NCBI RefSeq assembly: GCF_009847015.1
Contig: NZ_WVEM01000001.1
Location: 124,001 to 188,000 of the forward strand
Direction of reading: 5' to 3'
Length of the DNA: 64,000 nt
Source of the DNA: Sunxiuqinia indica
GTDB lineage: Bacteria > Bacteroidota > Bacteroidia > Bacteroidales > Prolixibacteraceae
The notes under the pieces were generated by a model, which saw only the letters and a list, made by a program, of their open reading frames with translations, ran no database searches and was not told the DNA's origin. Below, one piece after another: positions 34,701 through 42,495 of the stretch (positions within the stretch are counted from its first letter, which is position 1; every line of letters begins with the position of its first letter). Both the position numbers and the translations under genes were made by a program.

Positions 34701-35354
34701 CCAGGTTTACCGAAATTTGTTGATGTTGTAGAAGACGGTGTGATTGATGTTAAAGACTACGTTGAAATCGGCGATATGACTCCGATACATACAGGTGGGT
34801 TCAATATCAACGTTACATATAAAAAATTCGACCTTGGCATGAACTTCAACTGGAGTTATGGAAATGATGTCTATAACGCAAACAAATTAGCAACACTTTA
34901 TAACGGTAACAAGGGTGGCGGCCTTTATGGGAACAAGTTGGCTATCGTGAATAACTCCTATTCCCTTTTTGAAATTCAGAATGGAAACTTGGTAGAGCTT
35001 ACCACTCCTGAAGAGTTGAACGCTGCTAACGCAGGAGCAAGCTTGCCATCTACTTATCTGCAACAAGGCTATGTATCTGACATCGGTATCGAAGATGGCT
35101 CATACCTTCGTCTCAATACGCTGACTTTAGGTTACACGTTGCCAAAACTGTTGTTAAGCAAGATTAAAGCAAACAACCTCCGTGTATACGGATCTGTCTA
35201 CAATGTATTTACCTTAACCGGTTATTCGGGACTTGACCCTGAAGTGAATGCGAATGCAAACTTGAATAACGCCCGTTATCCGACTCCCGGACTTGACTGG
35301 GGAACCTATCCTCGTGCTCGTCAGTTTGTGTTAGGGTTAAATGTTACTTTCTAA
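31722..35354 (+). CDS. SusC/RagA TonB-dependent glycan receptor with STN domain
   Basis: This 1210-residue outer-membrane receptor imports oligosaccharides together with the downstream SusD. Domains in order are a signal peptide, an STN signalling domain (about 46-120, LKNISLKDVLAKIEEQSNYYFLYN), a carboxypeptidase-regulatory-like Ig domain (about 128-203), the plug (from about 212, GYGTMRKRDVTGSVASV; DVLKDASSTAIFGARGANGVILVTTK) and a 22-strand barrel ending in VLGLNVTF, whose terminal Phe is the BAM signal. The STN domain explains the adjacent FecR and sigma pair. Pectin fragments are the likely ligand, judged from the neighbours. Confidence 0.95.
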   Translation: MKKNIANLYPVFRRYKKTLSIMRNVLLIVLVTAFQTFAVGTYSQTSKLNLELKNISLKDVLAKIEEQSNYYFLYNSELIDVDRKVDLSIQNQDVEAVLSEIFDDSKVTVLVKERHIVLTPVNTVSQQEVSVSGVVTDDGGVSLPGVTVVVKGTATGTVTDFDGRFSLSNVPSDATLQFSFVGMKTAEVLVNGRTEINVTLQEETIGLEEVVAIGYGTMRKRDVTGSVASVTGEQLAAVPVSNVAQAIQGRLSGVNVISQDGRPGADISIRVRGGGSISQSNDPLVLIDGIPGNISDIPADLVESVDVLKDASSTAIFGARGANGVILVTTKRGEAGEASVSYSGYAKFNTPIGYLDALSPYNYLEQKWGLLDVYFGETYTTPFQKLWGIGAHKGGNAGGIDAYKDVQRYNLQKDVYNSSFSQNHDLTITGGTEKTKVIFTVNYMDEDGMKLNSYAKRATASFKLDQEISEKLDFNLDVRYTDRKTLGNEGTTNGFGSALSGSYRFRPIAMEDIKGDLAILDDSSLGEENFVMEDLYSPVNVIKDRENLNLRQSLRATTGVDWNIIEGLNYRTELTLARDYSQTKNWRGPTPASANEQSYLNSDGTNIYSGDADYRKANSWSLRWTNTLGYEMVLNDIHRINALVGQEITDSGGENMRISGEKFPNNFTKENAFASMSQYGSDLQISSGVSTPSRIQSYFGRANYSLRDKYMITATFRADGSSNFSPEHRWGYFPAGSFAWRVSQESFMDNTKNWLDDLKLRVSYGAVGNDAISADQWSQLWAAETDPRYQIGLDNEHQPSYDLASDQFANRDLKWETTITRNIGLDFTLYNNRLWGSIEVYKNTTKDLLMLTDIPSITGFTTSYANIGQTSNKGVEISLTGVLYKNQDWNISGGANINFNRGNIDELAEGVQSAYGTQFLQSGIPNSDYILQEGKPVGIVMGYQMDGNGYYTPADFNYDSATGMYTLKDGIADLSSAFVAYQGGLVPGGQQAYPGLPKFVDVVEDGVIDVKDYVEIGDMTPIHTGGFNINVTYKKFDLGMNFNWSYGNDVYNANKLATLYNGNKGGGLYGNKLAIVNNSYSLFEIQNGNLVELTTPEELNAANAGASLPSTYLQQGYVSDIGIEDGSYLRLNTLTLGYTLPKLLLSKIKANNLRVYGSVYNVFTLTGYSGLDPEVNANANLNNARYPTPGLDWGTYPRARQFVLGLNVTF

Positions 35355-35390
35355 ATCGTGTAAAGGGATAATAATTTTTAAACAATAATA

Positions 35391-37454
35391 ATGATGAAAA
35401 ATATAGTTCTATATATATGCTTAGCAATGCTGCCGTTCATGTTTACCGGATGCAGTAGCGACTATTTGGATGTATCGAATGCAGGGCAGTCCGATGATGC
35501 CTTTGTGATGTCGAGCCCAGATGAAGCCTTTAAAACCTTATCGTGGGCTTACGCTGAATATCGTCAGGGTGCAGTACACGGTGGAAACTACAACTGGCAA
35601 GATCCCCTGGGATCGGACGCTGGATATATGAGTGAATTTCCTACGGCAAACAATGTCATTGCCCGATTGCAACCTGAAGCAACTGCTGTAAACTCCGCAA
35701 TGGGTTTGTATAACAGTTTGAACGTTGTTGTGGCACGTGCTGCCCGTATTGCCGACTTAATATCAGAAAAAGAAGAGTATCAGGCAGATGCTGAAGGTAA
35801 CGTGCCTACTGAGTGGACTCAAGTTTATGGCGAAGCCAGAACTCTGTCGGCATATTGCGCCTGGGAACTGGTCCGCCATTTTGGTGATGTTCCATTTGGC
35901 TATGATAACCAAATAGTGGAAGAGTACGAGTTGACTTCGCGCTTCGCTATTATGGATTCCATTATTAACGTACTCAAAGCGGCTGAAAGCCAAATGTACG
36001 TATTGGGACAAGGAGGAATCACGGCTGAACGTCTTAGCCGGACTTTTGCCAATGCACTAATTGGCGAGATTGCGCTTCATGCCGGTGGGTGGCAAACCAT
36101 TCGCACTGATGTACCCGGATTGTATGGCGACGTGCAATTTGAGACGAAGGGTACAGATGACGGTGCAAGCGTTTATGCGCGTCGTACCGATTATATGACT
36201 TACATCACAATGGCGGAGCAATACCTGAGCGCAGCTGTAAATACCCATAGTGGATCAGCAACGCTTGTTACATCAGATAGCAGAGAGGCCAATAATCCTT
36301 TTCAAAAGGTTTGGCAAGAGATTAACTCCAGACGAATAAGTCCCGAGTCGCTTTTTGAAATTGGTACTGTTCCGGGAACAGGAAATGCTGAACTGGGATA
36401 CAGTCAGGGACGTGCTGGTGGTAGACATAATAATTTGGCTTACCTAAATACCTTTGCTGCGATCCGTATTATTCCATCGTTCCTTTATAATGCTTTCGAA
36501 CCCGGCGACAAACGACGTGACGTAAGCATGGTTGTAACTGGAAGCGATGCAGCAACCGGACGAGAAGCGTTGGTGCCACTTGGCGTAGGTACGCGTATCG
36601 GCGGCGGAGGTCCAAGTATCAATAAGTGGGATAAAAACCGAGGAGATGACCCTGACTACCCGAACGTATCATTCCGTGCGACAGGTATCAACTACGTCAT
36701 CATGAGAATGGCTGATGCCATGCTGATGCTTGCTGAAGCTAAAGCAATATCAGGAAGCGATAACGGAGGTGCGGTAGCATTGGTAAACCAAATTCGCGAA
36801 AGAGCTTTTGGAGATGCAAACCACAATATTGCGGGACTTTCGGGCGATGCGCTATTGGATGCGATTTATAATGAACGCAAATTAGAATTAGTGGGAGAAG
36901 GAGATGTTCGTTGGGATATGATTCGTTCAGGTAAATTCAACGAAAGAGCAATCGCAGTGCGTCAGGAAATGAGTGATATGATTGCTGGCCTTGAAGCTAA
37001 CGGATTTTACACATTCCCAAGCGGTAGAACCATTTCCAATTATGTTTGGACTAAATATGTTCAGGTAGATGGAAACAGTGAGGCTGTTGTTACACAAAGT
37101 CCCGACCCAAGTAATCCGGCACTTTATCCCGGTTGGCGAGGTATTTACGAATGGGGTGCTGAAGCTCATGAAGAATATCCTGCCAAAAACCTGGCCATCA
37201 AAGGCCTCTATGAGTATATTGATCCTGATGGAGCTGAAGCTGCTGCCTTGGAAGCAGACGGATATCAAAAAGTGGATTGGGGCATTAGGGTTTGGAATGA
37301 TCCAAACGCCAAAGCGATGTTAAATGCAGCTATTCTGGACGGTGTCGTCGGCCGTGAAACAGCTGCGCCTCGTTACTTTCACCCGATGCCATTGACGTTA
37401 ATTGACCAGTCGAAAGGAAATGTAACGAATGGCTACGGATTGCCCAATCAGTAA
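35391..37454 (+). CDS. SusD/RagB glycan-binding lipoprotein
   Basis: This 687-residue surface lipoprotein has its lipobox in MLPFMFTGCSSDYLD. The SusD fold is shown by the N-terminal TPR-like region and by the C-terminal family motifs VIMRMADAMLMLAEAKAISG, NQIRERAF and LLDAIYNERKLELVGEGDVRWDMIRSGKF. It caps the SusC barrel and binds the polysaccharide. At 687 residues it is longer than most SusD proteins (about 500-600). It begins 36 bases after susC and is followed by a terminator. Confidence 0.95.
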   Translation: MMKNIVLYICLAMLPFMFTGCSSDYLDVSNAGQSDDAFVMSSPDEAFKTLSWAYAEYRQGAVHGGNYNWQDPLGSDAGYMSEFPTANNVIARLQPEATAVNSAMGLYNSLNVVVARAARIADLISEKEEYQADAEGNVPTEWTQVYGEARTLSAYCAWELVRHFGDVPFGYDNQIVEEYELTSRFAIMDSIINVLKAAESQMYVLGQGGITAERLSRTFANALIGEIALHAGGWQTIRTDVPGLYGDVQFETKGTDDGASVYARRTDYMTYITMAEQYLSAAVNTHSGSATLVTSDSREANNPFQKVWQEINSRRISPESLFEIGTVPGTGNAELGYSQGRAGGRHNNLAYLNTFAAIRIIPSFLYNAFEPGDKRRDVSMVVTGSDAATGREALVPLGVGTRIGGGGPSINKWDKNRGDDPDYPNVSFRATGINYVIMRMADAMLMLAEAKAISGSDNGGAVALVNQIRERAFGDANHNIAGLSGDALLDAIYNERKLELVGEGDVRWDMIRSGKFNERAIAVRQEMSDMIAGLEANGFYTFPSGRTISNYVWTKYVQVDGNSEAVVTQSPDPSNPALYPGWRGIYEWGAEAHEEYPAKNLAIKGLYEYIDPDGAEAAALEADGYQKVDWGIRVWNDPNAKAMLNAAILDGVVGRETAAPRYFHPMPLTLIDQSKGNVTNGYGLPNQ

Positions 37455-37544
37455 AAATAAGATCTGATTATTGACAAAAAGAATTATGCAACAGCTTGAG
37501 ACGTTTTCATGAATCAGGTACTGTTTAAATAGAAAAGTAAAAGA

Positions 37545-37577
37545 AAGAGGTCATCCATCAGGACGGCCTCTTTTTTG
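37545..37577 (+). terminator. Intrinsic terminator after susD
   Basis: AAAGAGG pairs with CCTCTTT around an inner TCC-ATCA-GGA hairpin, followed by TTTTTT. It may limit read-through from susCD into the enzyme genes. Confidence 0.75.
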
Positions 37578-37629
37578 GTTTTTAAGCCATCTTTTTCAAA
37601 ATGTTTTTTTTTACTACTTATAAAAACCA

Positions 37630-38265
37630 ATGCATTACTACTACTACTTGCTAATTTTTTCGATGATTAGCTATTCGCAAATAACAGATTTGTGTCCTGC
37701 AACGATTCTGGAATCGAAATCTTTTTCCGAAATTATTGGGACTCCCAAACTGGTCGATTCTCCGTATGGACAAGCCGTTTATTTCGACGGAATCGACGAT
37801 GCCCTATTTGTCGACTCAATGCCCCTGACAGGCTTAAGTCAATTCACCATTGAAGCCATTTTCAGACCTGATCATGGTGGAAGTTTCGAACAACGATTCT
37901 TGCATTTTGGCGAACCAAACCAAGCTCGCTTGTTATTCGAAATCAGAACCACAGAAACTGACTGGTATTTTGATGCCTACCTGAATAGTGGCAAAGACAA
38001 TATTGCATTAATTGACCCAAATATATTACATCCACTCGATCAGTGGTATCATGTGGCCTTGGTGGTGAACAAGGGCCAGCTGACCACCTACGTCAATCAT
38101 GAAAAAGAATTGGAAGGTGAAATCGAATTGGTGCCTATAATCTCAGGACAAACCTCCATCGGAGTTCGACAAAATAAAGTTTCTTGGTTTAAGGGAGCTA
38201 TTTACAACGTAAAAATTACACCAAGGCAACTAACCCCGAAAGATTTTTTATCAATCGAAATGTGA
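37630..38265 (+). CDS. LamG-type concanavalin A-like secreted protein
   Basis: This 211-residue protein has a signal peptide (MHYYYYLLIFSMISYS) and a single jelly-roll LamG domain: FTIEAIFRPDHGGSFEQRFLHFGEP (about 75-100), WYHVALVVNKGQLTTYVNHEKE (about 140-160) and GAIYNVKITPRQLTPKDFL at the end. Such domains bind or frame polysaccharides. I see no catalytic residues of a glycosidase, so a carbohydrate-binding role in the locus is likely. The gene follows the susD terminator and has no clear promoter of its own. Confidence 0.75.
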   Translation: MHYYYYLLIFSMISYSQITDLCPATILESKSFSEIIGTPKLVDSPYGQAVYFDGIDDALFVDSMPLTGLSQFTIEAIFRPDHGGSFEQRFLHFGEPNQARLLFEIRTTETDWYFDAYLNSGKDNIALIDPNILHPLDQWYHVALVVNKGQLTTYVNHEKELEGEIELVPIISGQTSIGVRQNKVSWFKGAIYNVKITPRQLTPKDFLSIEM

Positions 38266-38310
38266 CTATAACGAAAATGAACTAAACTTGACAACTTAAA
38301 CTAACCCGAT

Positions 38311-39900
38311 ATGAAAGCTAAAAGAGTAAATGTGATCCTTGCATTATTTTTACTGACTTCATTTCAATTGTTATCAGCTCAAAACAAACGTTTAGTAAAT
38401 GAAATTAAATCAACCATGCTAAAAGCGACCCGATTTATGGTTGAAGAAGTAAGTTATAATGGTGGATATGTTTGGTACTATCTCCCCGATTTTTCTCGCC
38501 AATGGGGAGAAATGGAAGCTTACAAAACCATGATCTGGGTCCAAAGTCCTGGAACCGTCACGATGGGGAATTCCTTTCTGGATGCCTACGAAATAACAGG
38601 CGATCCGTATTATTATGAAGCCGCAAAGAAAGCTGCAGCAGCTCTTATTTGGGGACAAAGCCATCAAGGTGGATGGAATTACATGATTGATTTTGGGGGC
38701 GACCGTTCGCTGAAAAAATGGTATAACACCATTGGTAAAAATGGCTGGCGGCTCGAAGAATTCCAACATTACTACGGCAACAGTACATTCGACGATGGAG
38801 TGACCTCCGGAGCAGCCCGATATTTACTTCGTATGTACATGACCAAACTCGACCCCACCTATAAGCGAGCTCTCGACAAGGCGATCGATTTTATCCTTGA
38901 AAGCCAATATCCGCTGGGGGGCTGGCCGCAAAGATATCCTTTGAAATTTGATTACAGTAAAAATGAAACCCCGGATTATTCATCCTATTATACGCTGAAC
39001 GATGATGTGACCTGGGACAATATTCAGTTTCTGATACAATGTTATGTACTGCTGGGAGAACAACGATTTTTAGATCCGATCAGGCGAGCAATGAATTTTT
39101 ATCTTGTTGCCCAGGATGGCAGCGGTGGTTGGAGTCAACAACTCAACATGGAGCTAAAAGCTGCAAGCGCAAGGACCTATGAGCCGGCAGGCCTTTTGCC
39201 TTCGGCGACGTTTAAAAACTGCATGCTTCTTCTCAGGTTTTATGAATTTTCCGGCGAAAGAAAATTTTTACTTGCAATTCCACCAGCTATTGAGTGGCTC
39301 GAACAGAACCAACTTACTGAAGATCAGACGCAGGACGGAAAATATACACATCCTGCTTTTATCAATCCCGAAACTGGTGATCCTATTTATGTGCATCGCA
39401 CAGGTTCCAATGTAAAATACGGGCACTATTATACTGACCAGAATGATGAAAAGCTGCTGCGCCATTATGGTGGAAAAACCTACATTCCTCTTAATTTTTT
39501 AAAAAAGGAATACAAAAGAATAGCTTCCTTATTGCCTGATGAAGCCGTTGCAAACTCGCCACTGAATGACTCTGGAGAATATGGGATTGATATTTTGAAA
39601 GGCTTAACAGATCAAAGGAAGTTTCGAGATCGCAATGATTCATTGAAAAAACGCGTTGATGAAATTGTTCGGTCGTTGGATGATGAAGGCAGATGGTTAG
39701 TCGAACACGCAATGGTAAGCAATCCGTATATTGGAGAAGGTCAGAAGATGGAGCAAACAGATGAATTTGGATCCACGATGGTTGGCGATGACTCGGATAC
39801 TTCACCATTTAGCGATGAGACAGAGCAATTGTATGTTTCAACGCGCCAATACGTTCGGAATATGGAATTGTTAATGGAGTACCTTAAAAAAGAGAACTGA
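38311..39900 (+). CDS. Pectate lyase, PL10-like
   Basis: This 529-residue secreted protein (signal peptide ending LLSAQ) has an alpha/alpha-toroid pattern: ALIWGQSHQGGWNYMIDFGG, NSTFDDGVTSGAARYLLRMY (about 151-170), ESQYPLGGWPQRYPL (about 199-213) and YTLNDDVTWDNIQF. These GGWPQ-YP and T(F)DDG motifs are those of family 10 pectate lyases, which cleave polygalacturonate by beta-elimination with Ca2+. It is about 140 residues longer than the second PL10 here, with a charged C-terminal extension (about 400-529). Its stop overlaps the next start. Confidence 0.8.
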   Translation: MKAKRVNVILALFLLTSFQLLSAQNKRLVNEIKSTMLKATRFMVEEVSYNGGYVWYYLPDFSRQWGEMEAYKTMIWVQSPGTVTMGNSFLDAYEITGDPYYYEAAKKAAAALIWGQSHQGGWNYMIDFGGDRSLKKWYNTIGKNGWRLEEFQHYYGNSTFDDGVTSGAARYLLRMYMTKLDPTYKRALDKAIDFILESQYPLGGWPQRYPLKFDYSKNETPDYSSYYTLNDDVTWDNIQFLIQCYVLLGEQRFLDPIRRAMNFYLVAQDGSGGWSQQLNMELKAASARTYEPAGLLPSATFKNCMLLLRFYEFSGERKFLLAIPPAIEWLEQNQLTEDQTQDGKYTHPAFINPETGDPIYVHRTGSNVKYGHYYTDQNDEKLLRHYGGKTYIPLNFLKKEYKRIASLLPDEAVANSPLNDSGEYGIDILKGLTDQRKFRDRNDSLKKRVDEIVRSLDDEGRWLVEHAMVSNPYIGEGQKMEQTDEFGSTMVGDDSDTSPFSDETEQLYVSTRQYVRNMELLMEYLKKEN

Positions 39901-42464
39901 TGAAACGAGTATATAAAATTTCGTGTGCCTTTTTAAAGAGCTTAATAACAATAGCTTTGATGGGTATTGTTTTTATGTCTTACGCTAAGGAAAAGGTGAA
40001 CTCGCTAAATGCTAAATTGCATTTTTGCGGCGATTATATCGTCTACAAAGGCGATAAAATACAACTGAATGAGCATGCTTTTTACGTTGATGGACAACTT
40101 AGTGAAAAAGATGCCGGGCAATTCCCCTTCGTTTTTAATTCGTTTGCCGAAGCTGTAAAACACCTGTCTGATGGGACTGAAGATGAATCAATGACTTTAT
40201 ATATTGCTCCTTGGGTGTACTGGATTGATGATCCTGATGATCCTGAAATTCGACTTCCAGAGGAAGGACAAAACACGCCGTTTGGAATGGAATTGTCGTG
40301 CGAATGGCTGACGTTTTTTGGTTTGTCTGATAATCCTTACGATGTGATTCTGGCTTGCAACCGGGGGCAAACGATGGGTGCAAAGGGAAATTTCACCATG
40401 TTCAATATTAAAGGAGACGGGCTCTACGTTGAAAACATCACCTTTGGAAATTATTGTAATATCGATTTGGTTTATCCGCTCAATCCGGAATTGAACCGAG
40501 AGAAACGGGGCTCCGCCATTGTGCAGGCACAACTTGTTTTTTCTGATGGTGACAAAGTTGTCGCCCGGAATACAAATTTCATCAGCCGACTGAATCTTGG
40601 GCCGTTTTGGGGAAGCAAGCGCACGTTGTTTGATCGTTGCCATTTTGAGTCAACCGACGATGCATTGAATGGAAGAGCGGTTTATCTGAACTGTACGTTT
40701 GATTTTTACAGCTCTAAACCATTTTGGGGAACTTCCGGTACCGGTGCTGTTTTTCTGAATTGCGATATGAGGTCTTTTACTCGTGGCAGTCAATATTTTA
40801 CGAAAAGTGGAGGACAGCTTGCTGCAGTTGATACCCGTTTCCACTCCGAAACGCTCTCATCTTTGGGCTGGCGAGATCATCCTGCCTTGGAAGCTCGCAA
40901 TTATCAATACAATATTCGTCTAAATGATGCACCAGTTCTACTGAGTCAGCAGCATGCCTACGCAACAGTTGATATGGCGAACAAGCCTGTTTTGAATGCC
41001 TATCGTTTTGTACGTGATGAAAAAGTCATTTACAATACCTACAACTTGCTTCGTGGAAATGATGATTGGGATCCGATGGGTTTGAAAGAATTGGTCGAAA
41101 AAGCGGAGAAAGAAAATGGTCAGGATTATACTGATTTACCAACTCAACTTTTAATCAAGCCAACAAGAGATACACTGGAAACAGGGAGAGATAGCTTGAT
41201 TTTAACCGTCACGATCAATAAATTTGGAAACTACGAATTGGAGGAAGAGGTTAATGTAAACTGGTCAGTGGCTTCTGTTTTCAGAGAGCTTGTTAAATTG
41301 AAGGATAAGGGCGACGGCACCTGTTTGGTAATCCCCAAAAATGAAAGTGATGAAACCCGCGAAGTGATTGTAACAGCGTCAACAAACTCCGGTCTCGAGG
41401 CAGCGTCAGTGTTATACATTACTCCGTCGTTTCTTCCACCTCCGGGGTTTACTAAACGACCGCAGATTCAGAATTCTGGAAAAGGACAGTTAAACGTGAA
41501 TTACGAACTGGACATGAGCTATGACGATCAGTCTTTGGTGAGTTGGTATCGATGTGCTGATTCCAATGGTTCGAATCCGATTGAAGTTGCGGTTTCGCGT
41601 TTTAGCACGCCGCTAAAAACTTACACCCTCACTGCGGGAGACGTGGGGTACTTTATTATGGCCGTTGTTTCGCCCAAACATTTGCGTTGCCACCCGGGTG
41701 ACCCCGTGGGAACAGTCTTTCCGAAAGCCATTACAGCTGCCGATGTCAAACAGAATCCAAAAGTGTTGATTCCGGATCTTGAACACATGTCGACAGCCTA
41801 TCAACCCAAAGTAATTCCAGGTTTTTGGGCGCTCGATAGTTACGCGCCTGCCGACACACACGACTTTAATTGGGAAGCTGACAACAGCAAAAATCCATGG
41901 TATTATGGCCCCGGAGTAAATGGTGCTGCTAACGATACTGGCTTTGTGCAAGCTACAAAGGGGGCACGGATGCGTTATCAACCGGTTGGTGAATTTTTTG
42001 GTGATATGAAGGTTCGGTTTCTTGCTGTTCCGGCAAAAACAGCTGGTCAGGGATTTAGCAGTGCCAGGGCACAATACATGGATATTGGCTTAAAAATGGA
42101 TCTGAAAAGGATGAACGGTTATGCGCTGCGACTGATCAGAACGACGAAATACAGCGATGCCACCGATTTTATTTTAATGAAATACGAAGATGGTGTTGCC
42201 AAAGCGATTAGCGAGCCTGTATCGGTATCATGTTACCGACCAAAATGCCTGATAAGTGCAGAAATAAAGGGCAATAAATTAGTTGTGCATGCTGAAAACA
42301 CCGGGGAGTATTTTACTGCTCATGATGGCGATCAGGTCAAACGAGTAGTTGATATGGAAGCCGAAATTGAACCATCACCGTTTGGTGGATTTAGTATTCA
42401 ACATACCGGTAGCATTGGCAGTGGAGCAACTCTGATTAAAGATTTAAAAATTGAATGGTTTTAG
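39900..42464 (+). CDS. Right-handed beta-helix protein, CE8 pectin methylesterase-like
   Basis: This 854-residue secreted protein has an N-terminal beta-helix (about 100-330). GLYVENITFGN, RNTNFISRLN, RCHFESTDDALNGRAVYLNCTFDFYSSKPFWGTSGTGAVFLNC aligns by eye with the CE8 signature QDTL...GR.Y..NC.I.G..DFIFG, keeping the Asp of DF but replacing QDTL with STDDAL. A middle region (about 415-600) looks like Ig-type beta-sandwich repeats, and the C-terminus (about 660-854) like a DUF1349/laminin-type jelly roll. Removing methyl esters would prepare pectin for the lyases. The altered motif leaves activity uncertain. Confidence 0.55.
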   Translation: MKRVYKISCAFLKSLITIALMGIVFMSYAKEKVNSLNAKLHFCGDYIVYKGDKIQLNEHAFYVDGQLSEKDAGQFPFVFNSFAEAVKHLSDGTEDESMTLYIAPWVYWIDDPDDPEIRLPEEGQNTPFGMELSCEWLTFFGLSDNPYDVILACNRGQTMGAKGNFTMFNIKGDGLYVENITFGNYCNIDLVYPLNPELNREKRGSAIVQAQLVFSDGDKVVARNTNFISRLNLGPFWGSKRTLFDRCHFESTDDALNGRAVYLNCTFDFYSSKPFWGTSGTGAVFLNCDMRSFTRGSQYFTKSGGQLAAVDTRFHSETLSSLGWRDHPALEARNYQYNIRLNDAPVLLSQQHAYATVDMANKPVLNAYRFVRDEKVIYNTYNLLRGNDDWDPMGLKELVEKAEKENGQDYTDLPTQLLIKPTRDTLETGRDSLILTVTINKFGNYELEEEVNVNWSVASVFRELVKLKDKGDGTCLVIPKNESDETREVIVTASTNSGLEAASVLYITPSFLPPPGFTKRPQIQNSGKGQLNVNYELDMSYDDQSLVSWYRCADSNGSNPIEVAVSRFSTPLKTYTLTAGDVGYFIMAVVSPKHLRCHPGDPVGTVFPKAITAADVKQNPKVLIPDLEHMSTAYQPKVIPGFWALDSYAPADTHDFNWEADNSKNPWYYGPGVNGAANDTGFVQATKGARMRYQPVGEFFGDMKVRFLAVPAKTAGQGFSSARAQYMDIGLKMDLKRMNGYALRLIRTTKYSDATDFILMKYEDGVAKAISEPVSVSCYRPKCLISAEIKGNKLVVHAENTGEYFTAHDGDQVKRVVDMEAEIEPSPFGGFSIQHTGSIGSGATLIKDLKIEWF

Positions 42465-42495
42465 TTTATCCAACCTGACGTAAAATTCGAATAAA

